Positions 24,843 to 33,790 of a stretch of DNA of 64,000 nucleotides are shown here, in pieces (the stretch's first letter is position 1; every line of letters starts with the position of its first letter). The notes below the pieces were generated by a model, which did not search any database, was not told the origin of the DNA, and saw nothing but the letters and a program-made list of their open reading frames with translations. The position numbers were made by a program, and so were the translations under genes. The DNA is from Deltaproteobacteria bacterium (lineage in GTDB: Bacteria > Myxococcota_A > UBA9160 > JAJDAL01): positions 62,001 through 126,000 of the forward strand of contig JAJDAL010000025.1 of NCBI GenBank assembly GCA_029261875.1, given 5' to 3'.

Positions 24843-25399
24843 GCGTCTCCCTCGTAGATCGGAAGTCGATCTTCGAACTCGCGAAGCGGCCTCGCGGCGC
24901 GGTCTCGGTCCGACAAGATCGGCTCCGCAGCCGGCCAAGCGACGCCGATTTCCGGATCGTTCCACGCGATGGTGATCTCGTCGTCGGGTCGGTACACCTC
25001 GGTGCACTTGTACTCGACTTCCGCGAATTCGCTGACCACGCAAAAGCCGTGAGCGAAGCCCGGCGGGATGTAGAGCATGCGGTGGTTCTCCGCCGAGAGC
25101 GTCGCCGCGACGTGTCGACCGAAATGCGGCGAGCCGCGGCGGATGTCGACGGCCACGTCGAAGACTTCTCCCTGGATGGCGCGCACGAGTTTGCCCTGCG
25201 CAAATTTGCACTGGCTGTGGAACCCGCGCAGTGTGCCGACCACCGAGCCCGAGTGATTGTCCTGGACGAAACGAACCGGAATCCCCGCGGCTTCGTATTT
25301 GTCCAAATGGTAGGTCTCGAGGAAGAAACCGCGGGGGTCGCGAAACACCTGGGGCTCGACCACGACGACGCCGGGCAATTCCGTGGGAAGAAACTTCAA
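24839..25399 (-). CDS. rfbC: dTDP-4-dehydrorhamnose 3,5-epimerase
   Basis: 186 residues, cupin fold. Diagnostic stretches: [34 protein letters not shown] with the catalytic His, [14 protein letters not shown] and [12 protein letters not shown]. It epimerises the keto-sugar intermediate at C3 and C5. The TTG start at 25399 overlaps the rfbA stop as TTGA and gives the expected N-terminus; the ORF continues upstream but overlaps rfbA. Usual family length is about 180-185. Confidence 0.95.
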   Translation of the reverse strand: MKFLPTELPGVVVVEPQVFRDPRGFFLETYHLDKYEAAGIPVRFVQDNHSGSVVGTLRGFHSQCKFAQGKLVRAIQGEVFDVAVDIRRGSPHFGRHVAATLSAENHRMLYIPPGFAHGFCVVSEFAEVEYKCTEVYRPDDEITIAWNDPEIGVAWPAAEPILSDRDRAARPLREFEDRLPIYEGDA

Positions 25400-26274
25400 A
25401 GCCCGCTGCCTTCCTCTTTCGCCGTCAGCTCCAGGTAGGCGCCGTATTCGTTCTTCATGGAGCGCGCGCGTTCGAGCAGCCGCTCGCGGTCGATGAAGCC
25501 GCGGCGGAACGCGATTTCTTCGGGGCACGCCACTTTCAGTCCTTGCCGCTCTTCGATGGTCTGGATGAAATTGCTGGCTTGCAGCAATGACTCGATGGTT
25601 CCCGTATCCAGCCACGCGGTGCCGCGCCCGAGCACCTCGACGTGAAGTTTCTTCGCGCGCAGATAGTGGAGATTGACGTCGGTGATCTCGAGCTCTCCGC
25701 GCGGTGACGGCTTCAGGTTGGCCGCGATGTCGAGCACGTCATTGTCGTAGAAATAGAGACCGGGGACCGCGTAGGAGGATCGCGGCACCTTGGGCTTTTC
25801 TTCGATCCCCACCGCCAGACCTTCGGCGGTGAACTCGATCACACCGTAACGCTCCGGGTCGCGCACCCAATAGCCGAAAACCGTTGCGCCTTCGGGGCGT
25901 GCGGCCGCACGTTCGAGCACGTCGGTGAAACCGTGTCCGTAAAATACGTTGTCCCCCAGCGCCAACGCCACGCGATCCCGACCCACGAAACTTCGCCCGA
26001 GCACGAAGGCTTGCGCGAGTCCCTCCGGGCGTTGCTGGGCCACGTAGTCGAGCTGGATTCCGAACTGGGAACCGTCCCCCAACAATCGCTGGAAGGCGTC
26101 CCGGTCCTGGGGCGTGGTGATGATCAAGATCTCGCGGATGCCCGCCAACATCAGGGTCGAGAGCGGGTAGTAGATCATCGGCTTGTCATAGATGGGCATC
26201 AGCTGCTTGCTCACCGCGAGGGTAATGGGGTGCAAGCGCGTGCCTTTTCCGCCGGCGAGGATGATCCCCTTCAT
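25396..26274 (-). CDS. rfbA: Glucose-1-phosphate thymidylyltransferase
   Basis: 292 residues, exactly the family length. [18 protein letters not shown] gives the nucleotide-binding loop; [13 protein letters not shown] and [17 protein letters not shown] are typical RmlA stretches. It makes dTDP-glucose, the first step of dTDP-rhamnose synthesis. First gene of the operon rfbA-rfbC-rfbD-SDR. The dehydratase RfbB, needed for the second step, is not in the window and must be encoded elsewhere. Confidence 0.96.
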   Translation of the reverse strand: MKGIILAGGKGTRLHPITLAVSKQLMPIYDKPMIYYPLSTLMLAGIREILIITTPQDRDAFQRLLGDGSQFGIQLDYVAQQRPEGLAQAFVLGRSFVGRDRVALALGDNVFYGHGFTDVLERAAARPEGATVFGYWVRDPERYGVIEFTAEGLAVGIEEKPKVPRSSYAVPGLYFYDNDVLDIAANLKPSPRGELEITDVNLHYLRAKKLHVEVLGRGTAWLDTGTIESLLQASNFIQTIEERQGLKVACPEEIAFRRGFIDRERLLERARSMKNEYGAYLELTAKEEGSGL

Positions 26275-26340
26275 CGCAATCCTTTGTCTTGCCGCGGGTC
26301 GGTCCGCGGCGTCGAAGGGTAGGCTAGATCGCGCCTTTGT

Positions 26341-27525
26341 TCAGGGCAGAAAGCGATCGGTATGGGCGAGTTTTCGGGGTAGGTATTCATCGATCACGTA
26401 GTTGAGCCCCCATTTGGCCAGGGACTGTTGCTCGGCCCGGACCCCCATCTTGAGCAACTGCTCGATCGCCTTCTGCCACGGCTTGTGGGCTTTGAAGAAG
26501 GGGTCGTTCTTGAGGGCGTCCTTGGCGCGCTTGATGTCCACGTCGTGGAGCGGATGGGTGGGGAGGTCGTATTCGCGGATGTCCTGGGGGGTCACCCCGA
26601 GGAAGCTGGCCTGGGGGACGCAGAAGAACTGGGACAGGTGGGCGGCGTTTCCCGAACCGACTTTGAGGGTGCGATAGATGTTCGAGATCCCGTAGGGGTC
26701 GCAATCCACGAAGGCGTAGACGGGGATCTTGCATTCGTCCGAGAGTTTTCGAATGAAGCGCCGGGTAGCGCGTGTCGGCACGCCCGCCATGGAGACCAGA
26801 ATGCAGTTGTTGGTCTGCCAGAACTTGTGGCTTTGCAGCCGCTGGAAGATACCGCCGGTCTCGATGGCGAGGATGAACTTCGCATCGGTTTGGAAGGAAA
26901 GGTGCTCGACGGTCGAGGGGATCGAATACGCGCCGGAGCCGAAGCGCGTGCAATCGATGCGCTCGACTTCGCCCGTATCCCGATCCGGGTCGAGCACGAT
27001 CAACTGGCCCGCCACGGCCCCTCCGTGTTCGTCGGGGACGAAGCGCAGCTGTTCGCGGGACACGCCGCGCAAGGAGAAGAGCGCTTCGATGTCGTCCATG
27101 ACCGTGTCCGACTCGCTCTGCTCGTCGAAGCGCGCTTCTTCCCAATTCTTGCTCTGGTAATACGCGTCTCGCTTGGTGGCGAAATCGTTGGTTTCCACCA
27201 GGTCCTTGGAGAGACCCATCATGCGCAAGGTCTGGGCGAAGCTCTTGACCGTGTTGACGGTGAGGGTGCGGACCTTCTTTTGTTTTCCGATCTCGAAATA
27301 ACCGCGCTTCTGGGAGTAACTTACGTTTCCGAGCGAACGGATGGGAAACGACAGGTCGGGCTTTCGCTTCTTGTTGATCTCGCCGTGGACGGATTGCGCG
27401 ACGTCGCAAATCAGGTCGACGGTGACGCCGTCGAGCTTCTTGTTGCGGCTCGCCACGTCGTCGGCTCTTGTGCGCTTGGATGCCTTCTTGGAAACCTTCT
27501 TGGGTGCTTTGGAGCGGGCGGGCAT
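26341..27525 (-). CDS. top6A: DNA topoisomerase VI subunit A
   Basis: 394 residues of the Spo11/TopVI-A family, the DNA-cleaving subunit of a type IIB topoisomerase. The 5Y-CAP domain holds the Tyr pair in KRDAYYQSKNW (Tyr122/123), one of which forms the covalent DNA link, and FDEQSESD follows as in archaeal enzymes. The Toprim domain has Glu222 (AIETGG) and Asp274/Asp276 (VDCDPYG) for Mg2+. Residues 1-30 are a Lys/Arg-rich tail. The ATG immediately follows the top6B stop (TAG-ATG), so the subunits are coupled. TopVI is common in archaea and plants and only sporadic in bacteria. Confidence 0.95.
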   Translation of the reverse strand: MPARSKAPKKVSKKASKRTRADDVASRNKKLDGVTVDLICDVAQSVHGEINKKRKPDLSFPIRSLGNVSYSQKRGYFEIGKQKKVRTLTVNTVKSFAQTLRMMGLSKDLVETNDFATKRDAYYQSKNWEEARFDEQSESDTVMDDIEALFSLRGVSREQLRFVPDEHGGAVAGQLIVLDPDRDTGEVERIDCTRFGSGAYSIPSTVEHLSFQTDAKFILAIETGGIFQRLQSHKFWQTNNCILVSMAGVPTRATRRFIRKLSDECKIPVYAFVDCDPYGISNIYRTLKVGSGNAAHLSQFFCVPQASFLGVTPQDIREYDLPTHPLHDVDIKRAKDALKNDPFFKAHKPWQKAIEQLLKMGVRAEQQSLAKWGLNYVIDEYLPRKLAHTDRFLP

Positions 27526-29244
27526 CTACATCCTCCGGCTGCGTTCGAGTACGTCGGTCAAGTTCGCCACGACCTTGTCGCGTTCGGAATCCTTCAAAGC
27601 GAGAATCTGTTGTAGGCCGATGGCGAGTTGCGGGATGTACTTCGCGATATAGGCGACCTTCTTGGCTTCGTCGGCTTCGCGTTTGCGCTTGCGGATGAAG
27701 GTCGCCACTTTTCGGCCGCATTCCTGCAGTCCCAGGCGAATGTCTTTGATGATCTCGGGATAATGTGCAATCGCTTCCTTGCTCTCGGAAGTGAAGGGCA
27801 CCCAGACACTCGCGATGTGGACCATCAACAACATGGGGCCCACGGGCAGTGAGCCTTTGGGTTGCTGCATCTGATAACCGCGCCAATCGGTGTTCGTGAC
27901 GGCTTTCGTAATCGCGCAAGCACCCTGTTGGTACTGGAGCGGGACCCGGTTGGCGTAGCGGAACAGGGTGACGGAATCGTCGGCGGATTGGTCCCCCCCG
28001 TAGGCGAGCCCCACTTCGATGCAGAACGGGTTGCCGCGGTAGACCGTCGGACGGCGCGTGGCGGCGGCGTAGAAATCCGCGTTCACTTCCGCGCGCAACG
28101 CTTTTTCGATCAGTTCTTCGCCGATGGGGGCGATGCAATCCGTGGGTGGAGACATGATCTTGGTCTTCTGAATCGATTGGTGGAGCCGTTCCGCTTCGTC
28201 GCGCGTGATCTCACTGGGGCGGCGATTGGGCTTCACCTTCGCGCGGGTCGCGATCTCGTCGGCGACGCGCCCGGATACCCGGGAGAAGTCGCTGCTGAGG
28301 CAGGAACGCAGGTTTCGCGCTTTGGTGTCGCGAAACATCTGCATCAGCACGCCGAGTTCCACTCCGTAGGGGTGCGGTTTGATTTCTTCGGTTTCCGGCG
28401 GCAGCTCATCCGTGACGCGCGGGAAGACGTGTTCCGCACCGTGTGCTTCGGCTTTCGGGGGTACGTAGGTGATTTCCGCGTGGGGGTTCGCGAGGGAGAT
28501 CTGGCGGATGTAGGAATCCACGGAATGCTGTCCGCCGCGATAGGCGCCCTCGAGTTCGATCTCGACCCGCGTGCCGTGGTCCTTGTCCCATTCGATCTCT
28601 TCGTCGCGCTTGACCTTGGGTTGGTTCTTCTGGGTGTCGATCACGAGTTCCATGTAATGGGCGCTCTTCTTCGGCGAGGTCCGCGTCTTGATGACGACGG
28701 GTTTGCCCGTGGTGAGCAGTCCATACATTCCGGCGGCGCTGATCCCGATCCCCTGTTGCCCCCGGCTTTGTCGCAGGCGGTGGAACTTGGATCCGTAGAG
28801 CAGGCGGCCGAAAATTTTGGGGACCTGATCGCGCACGATGCCGGGCCCGTTGTCCTCGATGGCGATGTTGAAGCGGGTCTCGCTCAGCTGTTGGATCTCG
28901 ACCCGGATGTCGGGGATGACGCCCGCTTCTTCCGTGGCGTCCAGGGCGTTGTCGACGCCTTCCTTGACCGTAGTGAGGAGGGCCTTGGAGGGATTGTCGA
29001 AGCCCAGCAGGTGTCGGTTCTTGGCGAAGAATTCCGAGACCGAAATGTCCCGTTGGGTTTTCGCCATATCGGCGGCCGTCGCGCCCCGCGTGCTGCCGGA
29101 TTTCTTCTTGGCGACCTTCTTGGTGGGTTTCTTTGCGGCCGGCGCCTTCTTCTTGCCGGCTTTTCGGCGCGGGCCCGCCGTCCCGGACGTGCTGCGGGCG
29201 GCCGCTTCAACGCGCGGAAATGCAAAGGAACCTTGTTCCGCCAT
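27526..29244 (-). CDS. top6B: DNA topoisomerase VI subunit B
   Basis: 572 residues, the GHKL ATPase subunit. N-box KEGVDNALDA (Glu95, Asn99), G1 box DNGPGI (131-136), G2 box GQQGIGISA (162-170), and a transducer Lys in VPFTSESKEAIA that senses ATP. A helix-two-turn-helix region typical of TopVI-B lies in SEITRDEAERLHQSIQKT. Residues about 24-50 are an added Lys/Ala-rich tail (KKAPAAKKPTKKVAKKK) like histone H1 tails, not found in compact archaeal proteins. No C-terminal Ig-like domain: the protein ends in a helical region. ATG start. It precedes top6A directly and follows the 73-residue gene by 103 bp. Confidence 0.94.
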   Translation of the reverse strand: MAEQGSFAFPRVEAAARSTSGTAGPRRKAGKKKAPAAKKPTKKVAKKKSGSTRGATAADMAKTQRDISVSEFFAKNRHLLGFDNPSKALLTTVKEGVDNALDATEEAGVIPDIRVEIQQLSETRFNIAIEDNGPGIVRDQVPKIFGRLLYGSKFHRLRQSRGQQGIGISAAGMYGLLTTGKPVVIKTRTSPKKSAHYMELVIDTQKNQPKVKRDEEIEWDKDHGTRVEIELEGAYRGGQHSVDSYIRQISLANPHAEITYVPPKAEAHGAEHVFPRVTDELPPETEEIKPHPYGVELGVLMQMFRDTKARNLRSCLSSDFSRVSGRVADEIATRAKVKPNRRPSEITRDEAERLHQSIQKTKIMSPPTDCIAPIGEELIEKALRAEVNADFYAAATRRPTVYRGNPFCIEVGLAYGGDQSADDSVTLFRYANRVPLQYQQGACAITKAVTNTDWRGYQMQQPKGSLPVGPMLLMVHIASVWVPFTSESKEAIAHYPEIIKDIRLGLQECGRKVATFIRKRKREADEAKKVAYIAKYIPQLAIGLQQILALKDSERDKVVANLTDVLERSRRM

Positions 29245-29347
29245 CGAATCACCCCCCAGGAAACGACGCTCACCCGTCCGAAGTAGGCTGGAAGCTGGAT
29301 ATTCCTCGGGACGCCTGTTTCGTCAAGGCGCAGAGCGGTGATGGGGC

Positions 29348-29569
29348 TTAAAAACGACGGAAAGGGACGGACCGGAGGATGCCGCGGAGGCGAACCCGAC
29401 CGGTTTCGAGCATGTGGAGAACGGTCTGGACGACCTCGCGCTCATCGCGCGTCACATCCGAAACCGCTTGAACGAGCTCGAGCAGGGTGCACTCGCGTTG
29501 TTGGAAGGGTCTCCCGCCCAAACGGATGGCTTGGACGGCGGATTTCTCGGTGGTAACCATGCTGGCCAT
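29348..29569 (-). CDS. Small conserved hypothetical protein upstream of topoisomerase VI genes
   Basis: 73 residues from an ATG with a strong ribosome binding site (GGGAGGC, 6 nt upstream). The body TLLELVQAVSDVTRDEREVVQTVLHMLETGRVRLRG looks like a small helix-turn-helix-like helical domain with a basic C-terminus (SVPFRRF). The longer frame upstream is not coding-like. No family recognised. It is on the same strand and 103 bp upstream of top6B, so it may be the first gene of that transcript. The 224 bp between it and the CBS gene hold only a small GGACGC/GCGTCC hairpin. Confidence 0.6.
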   Translation of the reverse strand: MASMVTTEKSAVQAIRLGGRPFQQRECTLLELVQAVSDVTRDEREVVQTVLHMLETGRVRLRGILRSVPFRRF

Positions 29570-29793
29570 GCTGCCTCCCTGCTGTGGAACTGAGACGCAG
29601 GAAGCGTGCCAGGATTCACACGCTGGACGGCGCGAAAGAAACCAAAACGATTCCAGAGGCTTGGAGGGAAGCCACCGACCAGCGCCCGCGGCGAGGGGAA
29701 CGGCGAGTGACGTTCTGCGGACGCTCCGCGTCCAAATCCGGCCACGTTGGCTGCGCGAGGATGCAGCCGCAGGCGGCAAGGGGCGTCGAACGT

Positions 29794-30174
29794 CTAGGTG
29801 CGGGAGCGGACGATGACCTTGAGCATGTCGAACGTCGTGGCCAGGCCGACCGCCTCCGAGCCGGAGTAGACCACGACGCGGTGGACGTTTTTTTCGATCA
29901 TCTTGCGCGCCACGTCGACGACGTCGTCGTCGGCGTTCACGCCGCAGACGTCGCAGGTCATGATCTGCCACACCTTGGCCTTGGATGCGTCGGCGATCGA
30001 GGGGCTGAATCGCACCAGGTCGGACTTCGAGACGAGTCCGATCAGCTCGCCGTCGGGTCCGGAGACCGGCACACCACTGATCTTGGCATCGGAAAGTGTT
30101 TTTTCGAGCACAGCGATGCTTTGCTCGAAGTCGATGCTGATCACCTGGGGGGTCATGATCTCGCTGATTTTCAT
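29794..30174 (-). CDS. Two-CBS-domain protein
   Basis: 126 residues made almost only of a tandem CBS pair: MTPQVISIDFEQSIAVLEKTLSDAKISGVPVSG and IMTCDVCGVNADDDVVDVARKMIEKNVHRVVVYSG. Such modules bind adenine nucleotides and regulate partners. Stand-alone versions have no known fixed role. ATG at 30174; the longer open frame upstream is not coding-like. Both neighbours run on the same strand, but gaps of more than 200 bp on each side argue for its own promoter. Confidence 0.85.
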   Translation of the reverse strand: MKISEIMTPQVISIDFEQSIAVLEKTLSDAKISGVPVSGPDGELIGLVSKSDLVRFSPSIADASKAKVWQIMTCDVCGVNADDDVVDVARKMIEKNVHRVVVYSGSEAVGLATTFDMLKVIVRSRT

Positions 30175-30376
30175 GGCACGCCTCACAAGACTCTTGGATT
30201 CCGTGGGAGCGGAAAGCCGCACGGGTATCTGGATCGGTTGGCGGGACGGGGCGCCTGAATCGAAAGCGCCGGAAAAGCATCGAGTTTTCTCGGAGAACCG
30301 GCGAGATCGGGGAAAACGACCAGACGCATTTCGGCGATACAGGGGATGCCTTGCCGGGCGGAACCGAAACGCGGGT

Positions 30377-31879
30377 TCAGCCCTCCCGATAGGTGAGCGC
30401 TTCCGCGACGGCGTCCGTCTCCACGCGCTCCGCCTCCGCGAGGTCGGCGATGGTTCTCGCCACCCGTAGGACGCGCCGCGCACCGCGTGCCGTCAATCCG
30501 AGTCGGTCCACGGCGCGGCCCAGGAGTCGCCGCGCCTGCGGTGTTGCGCAGACCAGCGTATCCAGAACCGCGTCCGGGATTTCCGCATTGGTTGCAACCG
30601 AATGGGGTGCAAGGCGTCGCCGTTGAACCTCTCGCGCGAGGACGACTCGGGAACGCGTGTGACTCGAATCGGCACCCGTGGGCAGACCCTCGAGCTCACT
30701 CCATTTGACGGTGGGGACGCGAACGTGCAGGTCGATGCGATCCAGTAGCGGACCCGACACCCGATTCGCGTAGCGCGCCACGCGATTCTCATCGCATCGG
30801 CAATCGCGCAGCGGGCTTCCGTACCAACCGCAGGGACACGGATTGCGCGCGGCGACGCATTGGAAGCGCGCGGGAAATACACACGTGACGCCCGCCCGCG
30901 CGACGACGACGCGCTGCTCCTCCAACACCTGGCGCAGACTCTCGAGCGTGCGCCGACCGAATTCCGGCAGCTCGTCGAGAAACAGGACGCCGTGGTGGGC
31001 GAGGGAGACTTCGCCGGGACTCGGCGGGTTCCCGCCCCCGAGCAATCCCGCCGTACTGGCCGAGTGGTGGGGCGCGCGAAACGGGCGCTCCGTCACGAGC
31101 GCGCAATGACTTTGGAGCCGCGCCGCCGCGCTGTGGATGCGCGTGATTTCGAGGGCTTGTTCGAGTTCGAGGGGCGGAAGCAGACCGGGTAGGCGTTTGG
31201 CGAGCATGGTCTTCCCGGCGCCTGGCGGACCACTCAGCAGAAGTCCGTGGCGCCCGGCGGCGGCGACGATCAGTGCGCGCTTGGCGGTTTCCTGCCCGCG
31301 CACTTCCTGGAGATCCAAGCCGCACGTCGGCGGAGAAAGGTTCGGCGAGGAAACGACCCGGTCCAGTTCTTCGCCGCCGCACAGGTGCGCGAAGGCCTCG
31401 CCCAGGGTCGCGGCGGCCCGAACATCGATGTCCGGAGCCAAACCCGCTTCGCGGCCGTTGCCGGCGGGAACGAGAATGCTGCGGCAGCCCGCTGCCCGCG
31501 CCGCCAACGCGAGGGCGAGTGCGCCTTGGACCGGTCGCAGGCGCCCGTCGAGAGCGAGCTCGCCCACCAGTGCGGTGCCTTCGAGTCGGGCTGCGGGCAG
31601 GTGGCCATCGGCACACGCGATCCCGAGCGCGATCGCGAGATCCAAGGACGCACCGCCCTTGCGGAGGTTGGCGGGCGCGAGATTGACCGTGATGCGTCGA
31701 TCGGGAAACGGCACACCGCTGGCCAGCAAGGCGGCGCGGACGCGCGCCGCACTCTCGCGCACGGTGGTTTCCGGCAAACCCACCATGTCGATGCGCGGCA
31801 ATTGAGAGCTGATGCGAACTTCGACTTCGACGGCGATGCCGTCGATTCCCCGCAGAGAAATCCCGATTGCACGTGACAA
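30377..31879 (-). CDS. YifB/ComM family AAA+ protein (Mg-chelatase-like)
   Basis: 500 residues. N-terminal Lon-protease-like ChlI domain (GIDGIAVEVEVRISSQLPRIDMVGLPETTVRES), AAA+ core with Walker A (GPPGAGKTMLAKRL), Walker B (GVLFLDELPEFGR), the Cys-rich NPCPCGWYGSPLRDCRC loop and the C-terminal Mg-chelatase helical domain. In competent bacteria ComM drives branch migration during DNA integration; in others the role is open. The TTG at 31879 gives the standard start (SRAIGISLRGIDG), with GGAG upstream. Divergent from the M28-like lipoprotein with 94 bp between. Confidence 0.93.
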   Translation of the reverse strand: MSRAIGISLRGIDGIAVEVEVRISSQLPRIDMVGLPETTVRESAARVRAALLASGVPFPDRRITVNLAPANLRKGGASLDLAIALGIACADGHLPAARLEGTALVGELALDGRLRPVQGALALALAARAAGCRSILVPAGNGREAGLAPDIDVRAAATLGEAFAHLCGGEELDRVVSSPNLSPPTCGLDLQEVRGQETAKRALIVAAAGRHGLLLSGPPGAGKTMLAKRLPGLLPPLELEQALEITRIHSAAARLQSHCALVTERPFRAPHHSASTAGLLGGGNPPSPGEVSLAHHGVLFLDELPEFGRRTLESLRQVLEEQRVVVARAGVTCVFPARFQCVAARNPCPCGWYGSPLRDCRCDENRVARYANRVSGPLLDRIDLHVRVPTVKWSELEGLPTGADSSHTRSRVVLAREVQRRRLAPHSVATNAEIPDAVLDTLVCATPQARRLLGRAVDRLGLTARGARRVLRVARTIADLAEAERVETDAVAEALTYREG

Positions 31880-31973
31880 GAGGGAACTCCGGGACCGGGA
31901 TCCGCAGCGTAGCGCACGGCGCTCGCGATCCCAGAAATTGCAACGCCCCTCGCGCTGTGTTATCGGCGCGAAC

Positions 31974-32969
31974 ATGCAAACGTTTCGAATCGTTCACGCA
32001 CTTTTGTGGAGTGGTGTCCTGTTCGCGCTGGCTTGCGGTGGTGCGTCCAAGCAAAGCGAGCTGGAACCGGCCCCCGGCGCGTTTTCCGCCGCACGGGCGT
32101 GGACGCATTTCGAACGCTTGTCCGAGCTTTCGTCCGAGTCCGCGGATGGGCTCGAGCGCACACGCGGATATCTCGTCGACCAACTTTCTGCGTTGGGCCT
32201 GGCGACCCGCCGAGATCGCGTTTCGGGAGCCGGAGACGCCAGCCGAGTCCACCTCCACGCCGTCGTTCCCGGCCGGGTTTCATCGGATTCGATTCTACTG
32301 GTGGCTTCCTACGGCCCCCGGGATGCAGCGTCTGTTGGCGTCGATCCCGAAGCCGGGACTGCGGGGGCTGCACTCGTACTGGAGCTCGGTCGCGTCCTGC
32401 TCGAGGATCCCGTCGAGTATTCCGTTGGGCTGGTATTTCTCGATCGGGAATCCGATGACGCGTCGGGTGATTCGGAGGAACCCGCGGAGTGGGGGCGCTT
32501 CGCGCTGGCGGCTTCCGACGATGCGTCGCGCCCGGTTCGACTGGTGGTGGTTTTCGATCGCGTGGCGGGACGAAATCTCGAAGTGGCGCGCGATCTGTAT
32601 TCGGTTCGGATTTTTCGCGAAGTTTTCTTCACGAACGCGGGGGCGCTGGGCCATGGGGCGATGTTTCCCCCCAACGGTCCGCTGTCGGCGCCCCAGGGCA
32701 ACCCTCGGGACTTTCGCGTCGTTGGGGATCCCCCGGTCGTGCGGATCAGCGCCTCGCCCCGCGAAACGACAGCGGATCCCTGCTGTGCGCCGGAGAGCCT
32801 GGAGGGCGTGGGAACCGTGTCGCTCGCCTCGCTGCGTTCGATCGCGGCGAAATTGGCGCGTTTGGCGCGCTTTCATCGCGCTCCATACGCGATGGAGTTC
32901 TCCGATGAACCGTCTTGGGTCGTAAAGCGAATCCCCGACCCGGTCGAAGGGCAGAAGACCGCCGAGTGA
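31974..32969 (+). CDS. M28 peptidase-like lipoprotein with missing zinc ligands
   Basis: 331 residues from ATG 31974. Signal ends at FALAC (Cys21). The core resembles M28 aminopeptidases/glutaminyl cyclases: an LVDQLSALGLATRRD lead-in, then VVPGRVSSDSILLVASYGPRD where M28 enzymes have HxD, then GTAGAALVLELGRVLL and VGLVFLDRESDD. The HxD is replaced by SYG and the second Asp is absent, so catalysis by the usual di-zinc centre is unlikely. It may be a binding or structural relic. It is the first gene of a plus-strand envelope group (OmpA-like, VWA). Confidence 0.72.
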   Translation: MQTFRIVHALLWSGVLFALACGGASKQSELEPAPGAFSAARAWTHFERLSELSSESADGLERTRGYLVDQLSALGLATRRDRVSGAGDASRVHLHAVVPGRVSSDSILLVASYGPRDAASVGVDPEAGTAGAALVLELGRVLLEDPVEYSVGLVFLDRESDDASGDSEEPAEWGRFALAASDDASRPVRLVVVFDRVAGRNLEVARDLYSVRIFREVFFTNAGALGHGAMFPPNGPLSAPQGNPRDFRVVGDPPVVRISASPRETTADPCCAPESLEGVGTVSLASLRSIAAKLARLARFHRAPYAMEFSDEPSWVVKRIPDPVEGQKTAE

Positions 32970-33068
32970 GCGGGCAACGGCCCAGGCTGTGTCCTCAACC
33001 CAGCTTGCGAATTGTTTTTCTCTATACTGCGTCTCACTCGAGACACCTGAAGGGGAGGCCTCAATCGT

Positions 33069-33770
33069 ATGGATTCTCAAACATCGGGATTTTTCCGAGC
33101 GAAGCCGTGGGCATGCCTGAGCTTGGCGGGCCTGTTGGCGATCTCGGGGTGCGCAACCAACACCGGCACCGCGATGGACAAGAAGACAACCCAGGGGGCT
33201 CTCCTCGGCGCGCTGGCCGGAGCGGCCGCGGGCCGCGCGGTTGGTGGGCACGAGAACGCGACCGCGGGCATTCTGATCGGTGCCGCCGGTGGCGCGATCG
33301 CAGGTGGGTTGATCGGCAATTATCTCGACAAGCAGGCCCAGCAGATCGACGCGATCCCGGATGCCAACGTCAAACGCCAAGGTGAAGCGCTGGTGGTGGC
33401 CTTCCCGGGCGAAGTTCTCTTCGACTCGGGCTCCTCGGGGCTTTCCGCCGGGGCGTACCAGCGGCTTCGCTCGTTGGCCGACACCCTGGTCCAGTATCCG
33501 GACACCAACGTCGTTGTGAGGGGCTACACGGATTCTCAGGGAGCCGAAAGCTTCAACCTCAAGCTTTCCGAAGAGCGTGCAGACAACGTCCGCCGCTACT
33601 TGGTGGCCGAGGGCGTCGGGAGCTATCGCGTGACCTCCATTGGTTTTGGTGAACAATTCCCCATGGCGTCGAACGACACCGAAGCCGGGCGCCAGCAAAA
33701 CCGCCGCGTCGAAATCGAAATCAAGCCCAACGACGCGCTGCGGGAGCGCGACGCTCAGAACACGCGATAA
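33069..33770 (+). CDS. OmpA-family lipoprotein with glycine-zipper
   Basis: 233 residues. Lipobox LLAISGC (Cys28). Residues about 40-85 are a glycine-zipper membrane segment (LLGALAGAAAGRAVGG, IGAAGGAIAGGLIGNYL). Residues about 110-225 are an OmpA C-terminal peptidoglycan-binding domain (VLFDSGSSGLS, VVVRGYTDSQGAESFNLKLSEERA, ASNDTEAGRQQNRRVEI), resembling YiaD. It should tie the outer membrane to murein. A TATACT element at 33023-33028 is a likely -10 box. ATG start; the VWA gene follows 20 bp later. Confidence 0.92.
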   Translation: MDSQTSGFFRAKPWACLSLAGLLAISGCATNTGTAMDKKTTQGALLGALAGAAAGRAVGGHENATAGILIGAAGGAIAGGLIGNYLDKQAQQIDAIPDANVKRQGEALVVAFPGEVLFDSGSSGLSAGAYQRLRSLADTLVQYPDTNVVVRGYTDSQGAESFNLKLSEERADNVRRYLVAEGVGSYRVTSIGFGEQFPMASNDTEAGRQQNRRVEIEIKPNDALRERDAQNTR

Positions 33771-33790
33771 CCGGTCGGCGAAAAGCGTCT

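Noticed and set aside
24843-25211. Long upstream extension of rfbD
   Set aside because: It overlaps rfbC in another frame and is not protein-like; GTG 24842 gives the canonical start.
27862-29286. 474-codon open frame on the plus strand
   Set aside because: Antisense to TopVI-B, whose ATPase motifs are unambiguous.
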